The position numbers and the translations under genes were made by a program. This document shows, piece by piece, positions 1-12,015 of a stretch of DNA of 64,000 nt; positions within the stretch are counted from its first letter, which is position 1; each line of letters opens with the position of its first letter. The notes under the pieces are model-generated. The model was not told the origin of the DNA. It did no database searches and worked only from the letters and a program-made list of their open reading frames with translations. The stretch spans positions 7,378,001 through 7,442,000 of the forward strand of contig OV277864.1 in assembly GCA_922989275.2 (NCBI GenBank), written 5' to 3'. This DNA is from Gari tellinella. Taxonomy: Eukaryota > Mollusca > Bivalvia > Cardiida > Psammobiidae.

Positions 1-366
1 ATTGAGGTACTAAGTGTGACTATCCCCAGCATCGGCCTGAATGACAACTTACAGAAGATACAATATTTGAGGAATACTGCCACTATCAGGCGCCTGATTA
101 GATTACAAAGAGTTTGCCACTCAGGTTAAAACAAATCGTAGCAGTTCCAAACCATTGACATTTTCGTCATTTTAATGCAATGCGTTTGGGTTAACACAGA
201 ATATAAAGTAAGATTAGTCAATAAGCAGTTTTAAGCTTCAACCTGTTTGATTTTAATCAGTCGTCAAATTTTCAAAAGCATCTGTCATGTTCAGTATTTC
301 TTAATTATCTTTAAAATTGGTGGCATCCACTTTTGAACTATCAATCAATCAGGAAGAATGAAAATA
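1..366. other. unassigned AT-rich DNA
   Basis: No open frame or repeat edge stands out here. A GATTAGATTACAAAG-type stretch near 100 looks like a worn half of the MITE core palindrome, but the match is too short to claim. Confidence 0.4.
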
Positions 367-548
367 CTGTGTTCCCTCCCTACAACCTTCTTTATAACAA
401 CGACTCCCTCCTTAAAACGACACTTCCCTCAGTTTCCTAAACAGGACACTTATGTTGCAAATTATGCTGCTGCAATATCGTCTTCTTAAAATTGTCGTCT
501 GCTTTTCTTTCTCAAAGTTACATATACATGAACAATTTGATAGAAAAC
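367..548 (+). mobile_element. left part of a split family A MITE
   Basis: Starts with a variant of the CAGTGCTCCCTC terminal repeat after TA. It carries the family A internal landmarks CTGCAATATCGTC and GTCGTCTGC that also occur near 11220 and 16240. The copy stops at about 548, where a CTCAGCC inverted repeat begins, and resumes at 7683. So it is the host of the 7.1-kb insertion. Confidence 0.75.
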
Positions 549-1119
549 ATATACTCAGCCAAAAAAGAAAGTACCACTTTTGTATTCTAAATACCAGCGT
601 CTTATACATAGACTGTATTTAAATTTTATTTTATAGAAAGTAGCAGACGACATGAAATCATTGTGGCTAAATAACTGACACATTGTATTGAAAATAAAAG
701 GTTTATAACGCTATTTTCTGAAAACAGCATTTCTGCTAAGAATTTCTTTTCCATAGAAGAAAAACAATTTAACTCCTATTTAGCAGCTAGAATTTTGTCT
801 GAAAGAAAATAAAATCACATTAGAGCTTCCTTCATGACAATATTCACGGCTTAATTGAGACTAGAAAGTCATATAATATCAAATTACCTCCCTTTGAATT
901 GAAATAAGAACATACTTTAAGTGTTTCATTTTCGTTGCATGTGTCGTTTAATCTGAATGTTTTTACTGGAATACATTGTTTATCGTATGGGCCTTTAAAA
1001 ACTCAAACAAAACTAGAGTTGCTAAAGTACTTTAAAAGATATCGAACTTGAAAATTTACTTAATGTGAAGTAAATGTAATAAGTGGGCAACTTCCTTTTT
1101 GGCTGAGTATATTAGACTG
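549..1119. mobile_element. 571-bp CTCAGCC-ended MITE or nested end
   Basis: Inverted ends TACTCAGCC...GGCTGAGTA with about 30 bp of imperfect pairing (AAAGAAAGTACC against AAGGAAGTTGCC). No coding capacity. The right end directly abuts transposase codons at 1112, so this is either a separate short element inserted into the transposase or an internal deletion product of the larger one. Confidence 0.6.
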
Positions 1120-1339
1120 GCCTGCGAATTGTCCCGATTTAAATCCTGTAGAACACATGTTGGACGAGATAGGACGTCGTGTTCGAACAAATCACGCGAT
1201 CAAAACGGTAAATGACTTGGCAGCAGCGTTACAAGTTGAATGGAACAATTTGCCTGCTCCGTTAAATTACAGTGTTATTACAGCTTTACGTCAACAGCAT
1301 GTGCCGCCGATTCACGACATGCATTGGACAAAATGGTAG
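1112..1339 (+). pseudogene. Tc1/mariner-family transposase, C-terminal fragment
   Basis: The frame reads LDWPANCPDLNPVEHMLDEI, the block around the last catalytic acidic residue of Tc1/mariner DDE transposases (the glutamate in PVEH). It continues through GRRVRTNHAI and NDLAAALQVEWNNLP, both typical of this family, and stops at TAG 1337-1339. Only about 75 residues are left of a usual 330-350. The DNA-binding domain and the first two catalytic aspartates are missing, because the frame begins at an inverted-repeat end. It cannot be active. The family call is secure; the subfamily is not. Confidence 0.85.
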
Positions 1340-1699
1340 ACACATGAGACAATTACTCCAAATTCATTGCTTACATCCCATTTAGGGTGCTTATACCACA
1401 TTCAAAATGACATTAAACCTTTCTTGTTGGTGACCCCAGTCTTATCAAAGAAAGTGTCATTTTTTAAAATGGACCCCTATGTCATTCTGCTCAATGTTTT
1501 ACAATAGAAGAAAACTGCGTCGACTTCAAATTTTCACGGAATGTCACTAAGTAGTCTAAGCTGTAGACCACTTTTATTTGCGGTGAAAGGACCATACAAC
1601 CTTTCGGTACCATCTTATAGCATATTTCCTCAGGAGTTTGGAAACAATCGTCTGACGCGTATTTAGGTAGTGATAAGGGGAGATAATTGATGTTTAAGT

Positions 1700-2430
1700 T
1701 GTCTCCCCTTGGCTTTTTAAGCAAAAACTGACATTCTTATTCGGCTTTTATTTCATGTGTTAGAGATTTAAAAGTGGTATTTTGTTAGCAATTATCAATG
1801 TAGTTTACCTAAATACAAATTTTAAAAATGTTTTAGGATAGCTTCAGACTCGTTGAAATCCAAAATGGCCGCCAAAATGGCTATTTTTAGTAACATTTAA
1901 GCTATTCAAGCAATAACATTACTTATATTGACTACAATTTATACTCATATGGAACAATTTTAGTAAATTCGTATTGAACATTAACTAAGAAATCATACTA
2001 GCCTTGATTTTGATTTGTTTCCTGTCATCCAGTGCTGAAATAATCCAAAATGGCCGCCGTACATACCTATCTCATTAATTTCTACTCACATAAATTTTCT
2101 TGATTAGGGCTTTCATTTCATTTGTTAGAGATTTAAAATGTTATTTTGTAAGCAATTATTCAAGACGTTTCCCCAAATACATATTTTGAAAATGTTTTAG
2201 GATGGTTTCCGACCCATTGTACACCAAAATGGCTGCCAAATGGCTATATTTAGTAACAATTAAGCTTTTCGAGCAATTCAACTACTTTTATTGACTGTAA
2301 TTGATACTCATATAAACAATTTTAGGTGAGTCTCATTGAACATTAAGTGACAAATCCGGTAAGTTTTTATTTAGATTGGTTCCTTTCCCCAAGTGCTGAT
2401 ATAATCCTAAATGGCTGCCCTTTATACCTT
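1700..2430. repeat. two ~365-bp tandem units in the left arm
   Basis: Each unit has a pair of AAATGGCNGCC motifs (about 1863 and 2047; 2226 and 2409), and between units the phrase TTTGTTAGAGATTTAAAA recurs (1757, 2121). The units are diverged, so the duplication is old. Confidence 0.75.
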
Positions 2431-3470
2431 TTTACTAATTTCTACTAATACATTTTTTCTAGATTTGCCATTTTCTTGATTTGCCAGATTATGAACATCT
2501 CTTTTTGTGTGTGTCTTTTAGTGCCATTGTGGCAAACATAGTTCATGCTGATAAATGCTGAAGTTGGTTAAGCTTGTACAAGAATAATAAATGGCCTACA
2601 TAGACCACTATACAATGCAAGTGTTGTTGTTTTTTTATCAAGTTTAAATTTTTCTGATACACTATCAGGATATATGTGCCTATAACGGGCATATTACTTT
2701 ACAAAGGAAGAACATATTTATTATTTCTTAGTATCAAAATGAATTTATATAATGTGAAACACTGTACAAAAGCTGTTTTTGCACCCGGGTGTGTAATGCA
2801 CATAAAATATATTTGTCACTAGTTTTCGCGGGTTTGTTAAAATTGTTATTTTCAGTTGAAAAGTATTATGTATATCAATGGTAAATATAGGAATACCTGG
2901 CCATAATTTGATATAATTATAAAGCATGGTGTTTAATAAGTGTTCAAAGCATGTGTTTTTTCATTGTTAGAATCTACGGAAACAAATGTAGAATATAAGT
3001 TAAACACTTAATTAGAGAGTCAAAAACTGCATCGAAGCTAATTACCCGTTTTACTAATTTAACGGGTTCGTGGAGGAAAAACTGAAATTTGAACGATACT
3101 GATTTTGATCTTTCACAAGTGCAATGTAGTTTGACTGTAAGATAGACACCAATAACTCGAGGAAGTGTGTGTGGCACATTGACAAATCTCAGTACTTAAA
3201 TGAAGTCAAACCATTTGATGAAAATACCTAGACACAAATACCAAAGTTGTGCCTTTATCAGGTCACTGGTGAGAGAGATGTAGTGTCTCCAAATATGTGT
3301 CCATTATTCTGCCGGTGTCATTTGATAGTTCAATGTGAGCGGTTACAGCAATGTCACTGCTGTTCGGGGTTCGCGGAAAAACATACACAAAGGAGACAAA
3401 GTCATTAACATTGCTTTCAGGTGTACCGCAGACAGTCGGACTATGATCCCAATTACATCCAGCTATAATA

Positions 3471-3484
3471 CCCCCCCCCCCCCC
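3471..3484 (+). repeat. poly-C tract (14 C)
   Basis: Uninterrupted run of 14 cytosines inside the left palindrome arm. No counterpart is seen in the right arm near 5365, where ACCGGTTGGGGAATG occurs instead. Confidence 0.95.
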
Positions 3485-4224
3485 AACCGGTATGCTATAT
3501 GATAAAATGTCAAAATCAAGGGGTTTATCAAAGAGGGAATATCCTGCGAAACAGTGGAAGCAATCAAGACAATATATGTATTGTGATGCTGCTCTGAGAA
3601 GTGAGGATGAGTGACGTTCAGCATGATTTAGTGATATTCATATGATCGCAAGGGAGGTTATGTGCCATCACAATTGCAAAAATAAATTTAAATAAATTCT
3701 AAATAGGGATAATAGTATTCTAGAGAAAGTAACTAAATCAGACCAAGAATATTTGCAAACTGGCCATGCATAGAATGATCTCAAGGATCATGTTGAAGAA
3801 ACACTGCTCTTACATATACATGCAAACATTCTGTTTTACTTTAAGGCATGGCAATGAGTGAAAAAATAGTCCGTTTGGTCAAGACTGCTACTGCCACAGT
3901 ATTTTGGACGTCATGGGGGAAAAGGGAAAGCACCTTACTATGGGGGTCTTGATATCAAAAGTCTGGCAGGTTCTAAAAAGGTTATTCATATTCTGAACCA
4001 TATGAGTAATCGCATAAACCACACGGCAGTAGAAGAACTGAATACTGAATAAGCGACATAATTAAGTGAGTGTAAAATATCAACTCCTAATAGATTGTTA
4101 CAAATGGTTAGACAACTGGTCTGTCGTTGGACGATTTTGACCATTTCATCAACTCCCATGTAGTTTATGCTATGACACATAAGGTTAAGAATATTAATAA
4201 CATTTATAGAAAGGTTAGACTTTT

Positions 4225-4551
4225 GTGAGATTCTTTCCTGTTTTTCGTTTGTCCATGACTTGCAGCAAACATTATGTCACAGGAAAAGTATTGACCAAAC
4301 AGGCTGTTCTTTCACTTGTCACAGCACCTAATAGTAAATCGGTGGTCCATGTATATGTAAGAGTATATGCACGTAATATAAGTCAACATAATAGATATGC
4401 TATAGTTACACGGGGATATGTCTTACATATTCCTGGTCGAAAATTAAAACCCACAACCAGATGCTCTTATAAATGTTTAAAAGTAAAAGAAAGCAAGATA
4501 TATCAATTGAAAAATCATGTAATCAAAGTTGCTTCGATTCATCTATATTAA
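4225..4551 (+). other. unrecognised 108-codon ORF in the palindrome spacer
   Basis: An open frame of 108 codons lies in the unpaired spacer. The product would be basic (many K and R). I see no family motif, signal peptide or membrane segment. In AT-rich non-coding DNA an ORF of this size can occur by chance, so it is recorded for its position only. Confidence 0.15.
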
Positions 4552-6339
4552 AGGTTGGTTGCAAAAATAAGCATGCACTTAATTCATATGACATGAAACC
4601 AACACTTTTTACACTCATAGTATATATCGTGCACTTTGTTGTAACTAGCCTGCAATGGCTATCAATCTAGCTGTTGAACCACTGCATAGCACATTTAAGA
4701 ATCACTTCAAGTCGTCTTGAAGCTCAGTTTGACCCTTCACCAGAGCTTCGAAGGTTAAGGGTTCAGGTAGTTCATTGACTTTTTCTAGGTCTTTGATTCA
4801 GCCTTGCAAAGAAGACGTTGGCAGGAGAGTTGAATTATAGTCAAAATTTGCCCTTTTGACCGCAATGTCTTCTATTAGGTTTGCATTGGATACAATAGTT
4901 CCGCTATATTGTTAGATCTTTTCATGAACTTCAATTGCGGGAAAATCCTGCTAGTCCTGTCGCCAAGACTTCAAGCCTGAGAGGAGATGCCAATTTCATT
5001 GAGAATATCAATGTAGCATATATGAAAGAAAGTTAAAATCGCAACGGCTTCGGAGTCTATTATTATTTAATTAGTGTTTCAGAAACATGATCCTTGAGAA
5101 CATTCTATGCATGGCCAGATTGCAAAAAATTCTGGATCTGATTTAGTTACTTTCTCTTTAATACTATGATCCCTATTTAGAGGTTATTTAAAGTTCCTTT
5201 TACCAATGTGATGGCACATGACCTCCCTTGCAATCATATGACGCTTATCGTCACTTCTCAGAGCAGCATCCTAATCATATTGTCTTAATTGCTTCCATTG
5301 TTTCGCATTTTCCCGAATACTCCTTCTTTGATCGACCCCATGAGTTTGATAAGTTAAAATAGTTCATACCGGTTGGGGAATGTAACATTGCCATACTGTC
5401 TCCGATAGTCAAAATTGCAATGCATCGGGCTCGAACAGCAGTGACATTGTTGTAGCAGCTCACATTATTACCTATAGAATCATTAAATGACGATGGAAGA
5501 ATAATGGGCATATATTTCGAGACACGGCTTCTCTCTCGTCTGATAAAATTACATATTTTCTTTGTGCTCATGTCTTTTCATCAAAGATTTGACTTCAGTT
5601 AAGCACTGGGTTTAGTCAGTGACCCAGACACACTTCCTCGGCTTATTGGTGCCCATCTTCGAATCTACATTGCACTTGTATAACAGGAAATACAGCTTCG
5701 TTTAAAAATGAGAGTTTCTCCTTATTGAGTCTGTTAAATTAGTAAAAGTGTATTTGGGCGCTTTTTGTACTATTAAGAGGTTAACTTAAGTCCCATATTT
5801 GGTTCCGTAGATTTTAAAAAATGAAATGACCCATGCTTGAAACACTTATTAAAAATTCTGCTTGATACCATGCTATGTTCAGGTTAGATGTATATTCTCC
5901 ATTTATATACATATTAATAAACAGAAAATAACAATTTCCACTAACCCGCGAAAACTATTGACAAATATGTTTACATGTATATTACACATCCTGCTACCAA
6001 AATTGGCTTTTATACAGAGCTACACATTTTATAAATTTATATTGATACTAAGAAATGATAAATTTGTTCAACATTTGTAAAGAAATATCCACTTTATTGG
6101 CACATATATCCTTATAGTTATCCATATCAGAAAAAATCAATCCTGACCAAATAAACACTTTGATTGTATGGTGGTCAATACAGGCCACTAATTATCCTGT
6201 AAAAGCATTACAAACTTCAGCATTTATCAGTATGAACTATGTTTGGAAAGACACACACAAAAAAGATTTGTATAATCTGGCAAATCAAGAAAATGGCAAA
6301 TTACGAAAATTTATATTAGAAGAAATTAGTAAAAAGGTA

Positions 6340-7400
6340 TAAAGGGCAGCCATTTTGGATAATATCAGCACTGGGGGACAGGAACCAATCTAAATAAAAA
6401 CTTACCGGATTTGTCAGTTAATGTTCGATAAGACTCAACTAAAATTGTTTAGATAAGTATCAATTACAGTCTAAAAATAGTTGAATTGCTCGAAAAGCTT
6501 AATTGTTACTAAAAATAGCCATTTGGCAGCCATTTTGGTTTATAATGGGTCGGAAACCATTCTAAAACATTTTCAAAATATGTATTTGGGGAAACTTCTC
6601 GAATAATTGCTTACAAAATACCATTTAAATCTCTAACAAATGAAATGAAAGCCCTAATGAAGAAAATTTATGTGATTAGAAATTAATGAGATAGGTATAT
6701 ACGGCGGCCATTTTGGATTATTTCAGCACTGGATGACAGGAAACAAATCAAAATCAAGGCTAGTATGATTTCTTAGTTAATGTTCAATACGAATTAACTA
6801 AATTTGTTCCATATGAGTATAAATTGTAGTCATTATAAGTAATGTTATTGCTTGGAAAGCTTAAATGTAACTATAAATATCCATTTTGGCGGCCATTTTG
6901 GATTTCAACGAGTCTGAAACTATCTTAAAACATTTTCAAAATTTGTATCTAGGTAAACTATATTGATAATTGCTGACAAAATACCATTTTTAAATCTCTA
7001 ACGCATGAAATAAAAGCCCTAATCAAGAAAATTCATGTGAGTAGAAATTAATGAGATAGGTATGTACGGCGGCCATTTTGGATTATTTCAGCACTGGATG
7101 ACAGGAAACAAATCAAAATCAAGGCTAGTATGATTTCTTAGTTAATTTTCAATACGAATTAACTAAAATTGTTCCATATGAGTATAACTTGTAGTCAATA
7201 TAAGTAATGTTAGTGCTTGAATAGCTTAAATGTTACTAAAAATAGCCATTTTTGGCGGCCATTTTGGATTTCAACGAGTCTGAAACTATCCTAAAACATT
7301 TTCAAACTTTGTATTTAGGTAAACTACATTGATAATTGCTAACAAAATACCACTTTTAAATCTCTAACACATGAAATAAAAGCCGAATAAGAATGTCAGT
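6340..7400. repeat. three ~360-bp tandem units in the right arm
   Basis: GGCAGCCATTTTGG or GGCGGCCATTTTGG occurs at about 6349, 6526, 6704, 6889, 7067 and 7253. Units 6690-7050 and 7050-7405 are nearly identical (both contain CAGCACTGGATGACAGGAAA and TTTCAACGAGTCTGAAACTA), pointing to a recent tandem duplication that lengthened this arm. Confidence 0.85.
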
Positions 7401-7682
7401 TTTTGCTTAAAAATCCAAGGGGAGACAACTTAAACCTCAATTATCTCCCCTTATCACTACCTAAATACGCGTCAGACGATTGTTTCCAAACTCCTGAGGA
7501 AATATGCTATAAGATGGTACCAAAAGGTTGTATGGTCCTTTCACCGCAAATAAAAGTGGTCTACAGCTTAGACTAAAGGAATTGTTCTTCAATCCAGATA
7601 AAAGAAATAGTCAGAAAATATTGCAGTTCTTAATATATGGATATAAATATATGATGGGTACTTTCTTTTTTGGCTGAGTATA

Positions 7683-7838
7683 TAATGACCAGTGGCAAAC
7701 AGCTTAAATCCAGGTCAGACGCCGCTGTTTGTAAATGTAAGCCAATTCTTCATCCCTCTCCCTATAACGACTTCCTCCGAACAACACACACACTCTATGT
7801 CTATTATTGGGACTCATTGTAGAGAGGGAACATTGTAC
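7683..7838 (+). mobile_element. right part of the split family A MITE
   Basis: Resumes with GACCAGTGGCAAACAGC and the core CAGACGCCG, continues through ACAACACACACAC and ends AGAGAGGGAACATTGTAC. This matches the 3' half of the full-length family A copy at 16141-16455. Confidence 0.75.
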
Positions 7839-9069
7839 ATATTTTAAACTCTTTATGCCTCACTTTTCCTGAACGAATCCGCTAATTGCATGGGCTGATA
7901 TACAAGAGTACCTGCATCGAAAGGGTTTGTATGTAAACCATTCCAATTTCAATATTTTACCTAATCAGAAGCTGAGTTGCTCTAAGTCTGATCAGGATCC
8001 AATCTTTTTCACACATATGTCTACATTTCTTCAGGCATACGTCCTTAATTTACAAAATTGCAGACAACACTATTGAAGCAGAGGAATTCATGGCGATGAA
8101 ACGGTTAAAGCAGACTCTCTGGTATCTGATTAGGATCCATACAGTTTGCAAACTCGACAATAGTCACGTACGGTGGGCAATTGGTTAGCCCATACACTGA
8201 TAAGGCCGACCACATGAACATTTTCCAACACTTTGTATCCTGATCAGACACAGGGTATCGTGGCGTTTGATTAGAATCAACAGTGCTTGAAACTCATAGC
8301 AATGTCAATTGAGTAAAACAACGCTTAAATATCAAACAGTTATAAATAAAGACAGGCCAAAATGTCAAACAGACATTATGATAGTGAATGTGTCCGGTCG
8401 GTTATTACGTCAGAATACCAGTGACCGCTTAAGACATACACATGTAGATCTAGCTCATTGATACATGTACAAGATGTGCAGAAGGAACTCAAAGGAGCTA
8501 TCTTAGGCGTTTTATACTGTTAATTATACGTAAATATTTTTTCTGGCTAGATTTTGCAATATTGCTTTACAAATAGTTCCTGACATAAATGTGTACGCCT
8601 CCAGTTGTTTCTGACCTTTTATCACGCATGAGGTCATGCCATAAAGTAAACCCTCTATATAACGACCACTTACAAAAACTTCAATGGTTGTACAAAAAAC
8701 AGGTGACAGCTTAAAGACATCAAGCCAGCCCATTCATTGATTACCACCCCATTGTCATCACTACGTGTGAAAATACAGGTAGTTTACCGTATAGCATGAG
8801 GAAATTGTTTAGGCAACTGCTCAGCCATCTGAGAGCTTTGAATAGAGGCCCTTACATAATAGATCTCAATGGGTTTTTCAATGGGTTTTACTAACCAAGC
8901 TATCAAATAGTCGGTGCGGGCCTCACATGAGACGCCTGAATGATTCTTTGCCTAGACACTACCACCGTCAGTGCATGCTCTCCATGCTTTGACTCAAACT
9001 ATCTACGGGAGTAGGTGTTACCATCCAAGCTAGATCGTGTGATATCTTTAAAGCCAGACGATAATTAAA
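7839..9069. other. unassigned DNA
   Basis: No supported gene. Several short TGATCAGGATCC and TCTGATTAGGATC fragments (about 7990, 8130) look like eroded MITE core arms. Confidence 0.4.
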
Positions 9070-9400
9070 CAGAGAGCTCTTAAAAGGTATTTTCACATTA
9101 CTTTAAGCAGCCATGCACCTGCAAAAAATACCAAAATTATTTAGCGGTCGTTTTTTTACAGTATTTGTTTAAGTGTATACAGTAAAACCTTTCAAATACG
9201 ACCACTAAAGACAGGTTATATAATGGTACAAGAACAGGCGATAGCTTAGAATCAGATACAAATAAATCAGAGAGCTCTTGAAAAAAGAAATTTTAACATT
9301 GCTTTAAGCAGCCATGCATGTACCAGCATTAAACACCAAATAATTCAAATTGTTTATAGGTCGTTAATTTACTGTATTTGTTTAAAAATATTTCCTCAGT
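9070..9400. repeat. diverged ~200-bp tandem duplication
   Basis: AGAGAGCTCTT followed by CTTTAAGCAGCCATGCA and TACTGTATTTGTTTAA-type sequence appears at 9070-9190 and again at 9268-9400. No coding potential. Confidence 0.6.
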
Positions 9401-9873
9401 CCATCGATGGAGACCCCCATTGTTCTCGGAAGGTGTGAATGTAACTGTCAAAGCATGCAGCACAAGATGCCAGCGGGTATACCAATCTCAGTTTACCTAA
9501 AGAGGTCCAGTTTATACTCATGCTTTTGTGCTTTTCAATGGTTATTTCTAACCAAACTATCAAATATAAAGGCCAGGTCAATGGTTCGTTGCTACCGACA
9601 TGTCCACAATACCCATTTTTTTGCAGGGAAATTGTCTGGCAAGGCGTTATGATCACAAGGTCGTCAGGAGATGTCTTTAAATGTATACTTCGACACGATT
9701 TTGATCCGGTGATGTGACTTAGGGGATTGTCATTGTATACAGCTGTTGTGTCCTACAGTCTTGAATGAAGGGCGATAAGATAAGGAACAAGGAAGGAACA
9801 GAGAAAATAACTTCAAAAAGTCACGAGAGTAAACGGTCCATTTTCTTGTTTTGTACGAAGTAACGTTACCATA
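9401..9873. other. unassigned DNA with overlapping short ORFs
   Basis: Open frames on both strands overlap the same 250 bp (9396-9717). Neither resembles a known family and no splice borders are convincing. Treated as chance. Confidence 0.35.
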
Positions 9874-10096
9874 CAGGGGAGAAAACGTTATTCTTTCCAA
9901 ATAAACGCATTCACGCTAAAACTACTATTTTCATCGTAAATAGTTGAGAGCCAGATCAGACGCCGGGTAACCCGGCGTTCAATCAGGCTCCAAACTGTTT
10001 GTCACTCAGATACAAATTTGTCATTTTCTACGTTTTATTGCAAGGTTTTGCGTTTAATTTGCGTTTAAACGGGAAAGAATAACGTTTTCTCCACTG
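9874..10096. mobile_element. family B MITE, full length
   Basis: Begins CAGGGGAGAAAACGTTATTC after TA and ends GAATAACGTTTTCTCCACTG before TA, so it has inverted ends of about 28 bp and a TA target duplication. The centre is a palindrome: GAGCCAGATCAGACGCCGGG facing its near complement with CCGGCG and CAGGCTCCAAACTGTTTG. Confidence 0.9.
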
Positions 10097-11122
10097 TATT
10101 ACACTAACAACTTTCGTTACTCTTTTCCACTAAGTACGGTTGTGAAAACAGTGAACATGTTCATTTTTAACATAATTTATTCTTATCAGACGACGGGTTA
10201 CCCGGCGTCAGACCAGGCAATTAATTGTTTGCCACTCAGATAAAAAATAAATTTGTCAGAATATTTAAAAAATTGCCCTTTTCAACATTTTGTTGCGTAA
10301 ATTTAAGTTTCATTTTAATACGTTCGAGTGTTTGTCATAATGACTTCTCCTAGTGTTTACCCTTTCATCATCACTGGTGACACATTGCCATTTTTAGGCA
10401 AGAAACGTTGGCACTATAACTCGGAGAACTTCTTTCGACTGGACCATGACAGCACTTCCTGTCTATTTGGTGTTCTGTAAACTAAAGGACACCATAGTTA
10501 ACCATGTTGGTGTTTTATCTAGTTTAGAGCGATTGACATTGGTGTGTACTACCAGTACCAAGGGGAACACACTATTCTCCCCAAAATAAACAAATGCCTT
10601 CATGCAAAACCGAATATGTCCCTTTCAAACATTTGGAGGCAGATCAATTATATTTTTATATTTCTTTCTTCAAAGAGCCTAGTTTTATTTATATGGGAAA
10701 TAATAACGTGTTCTCCAACATTCTGCCATTTCATCAGCACGACAAACTCGAACAGTGTAACCCTTTCCACGTCATTTAGTCGTCTACTTAAATCTTGTTG
10801 TCTACAATATCGTGTCACAGTATAATTTAAGGCAGTTTGACTGGAGAAATTAATTTCAAAACGCGTGGCAATCAGTTTAGACCCTGATATTACAGTATTT
10901 TCATTTAATAACAATTTTTTGTGTTTAGTTTTACGATTATATGATATGACAGTAACACATATTTGCGATTATACATGTATCTTTCACAGTGCAAAAAGGT
11001 TTTAACCGAAATTATTATCATAATGTCAAATGGAGATCCGTCTAGTCACGAGCTGGTTCGTTTGCACAATCTCAGTTGTCCTAGTGATCTACTTGTTCGA
11101 TATTCCAAATTTGATCTATGCA
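10097..11122. other. MITE debris, otherwise unassigned
   Basis: Contains an isolated core (CAGACGACGGGTTACCCGGCG, split at about 10190-10210) and fragments of family B internal sequence near 10570-10700. Short ORFs here overlap each other and look random. Confidence 0.5.
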
Positions 11123-11504
11123 CAGTGCTCCTTTCTACAACGGCTCTCCGAATAACGACTCATTCTTACAACAACGCATGCTACTGTTGCCAAGACAATT
11201 ATGTACAAAACTTTCACTGCTGCAATATCGTCTGCATTAAAAAATAATGTCGTCTGCTGTTTTCCTAACGTAAAGTCGTCTGCTGTTTTTTCTTACACAA
11301 TGGACATTTTGACAATAAACAACAAAATGACGAGTGGCAAACAGTTTAAACCAAGACTAGAAGCCCAGCCACGTTACGCGGCGTCTGATCCTTTTTCAAA
11401 CTATATGCAAGTGTAATCAAGTTTCCATCCCTATAACAACCCCCTCCAAACAACACACGCAATATGTGTCTTCAATTGGGTATCGTTGTAAGGAGGGAGC
11501 ATTG
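11123..11504 (+). mobile_element. family A MITE, full length
   Basis: CAGTGCTCC at the left end, GAGGGAGCATTG at the right end, then TA. The interior has CTGCAATATCGTC, two GTCGTCTGC repeats and one arm of the core (GTTACGCGGCGTCTGATCC). Confidence 0.8.
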
Positions 11505-11672
11505 TACATTGTACAGTCGAGAAGATTCAATGATTCCCCTTAACCCTTTCATAAACATATTTGTCGAGAGCTTTGTATCACTTCACCGCAATAATGTCGT
11601 CTGCTTTAATAGTGTTGTTTAGATCTGGTTCAAAATTGTTTACATTTGACATAATTGTTAAGATACAATATA

Positions 11673-12015
11673 CAGTGCTCCCTCTCGTACAACAACACCC
11701 ATGGAAAGACAAATAGTATGTGTGTTGTTCGGAGGGAGTTGTTATACGGAGGGAAATTGACTTACATTTGCAAACAGCTTGAATCCAGATCAGACGCCGC
11801 ATAACGCGGCGTCAGCTGTTTGTCACTCGGCATTATGTTTCCTTCTGTTAAATGTCAATTATGTTACTTTCAGAAAAACAATAGAGGACAATATCAAGCA
11901 GACGATATTGTAGCAGTACAAATGTAATGCAATAGCGTCTTGTTTGCTAACAGCGACAAGCGCTGTTTGAAGAAGAACATTGTTTTAGGAGGTTCGTTGT
12001 AGGGAAGAAGCACTG
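11673..12015 (-). mobile_element. family A MITE, full length, inverted
   Basis: TA-flanked. Starts CAGTGCTCCCTCTCGTACAA and ends GAAGCACTG. The interior core reads CAGATCAGACGCCGCATAAC followed by GCGGCGTC. Orientation is opposite to the copy at 11123. Confidence 0.85.

Larger units (their letters stand above)
1552..7575. repeat. giant imperfect palindrome (6 kb)
   Basis: Sequence from 1552 (TAGTCTAAGCTGTAGACC) is the reverse complement of sequence ending at 7575. Pairing can be followed inward with indels to about 3812 on the left and about 5078 on the right. Matched landmarks include GATAAGGGGAGATAATTG (1671/7449), CCAAAATGGCCGCC (1861/7255), CGCGGGTTTGTTAA-like (2827/5945), CACACTTCCTCG (3165/5629 region) and AGCAGCATC (3590/5263). 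The right arm is longer because it carries one extra 365-bp repeat. A spacer of about 1.27 kb separates the arms. No long ORF is present. Confidence 0.85.
549..7682. mobile_element. 7.1-kb composite transposon with CTCAGCC inverted ends
   Basis: The left end reads TACTCAGCCAAAAAAGAAAG and the right end, at 7658-7682, is its reverse complement. Both are flanked by TA-rich sequence in the middle of one family A MITE, whose halves resume on either side (367-548 and 7683-7838). That makes this a single insertion. Inside are a third copy of the end sequence (about 1096-1119), a Tc1/mariner transposase tail and a giant palindrome. The TA target and the transposase remnant suggest mobilisation by a Tc1/mariner-type enzyme. 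The element itself encodes no complete transposase, so it would be non-autonomous. Whether it moved as one unit or by nested steps cannot be told from one copy. Confidence 0.7.

Noticed and set aside
10544..10914. Overlapping 88-93-codon ORFs on both strands
   Set aside because: They overlay each other and MITE fragments, with no family motif; chance frames.
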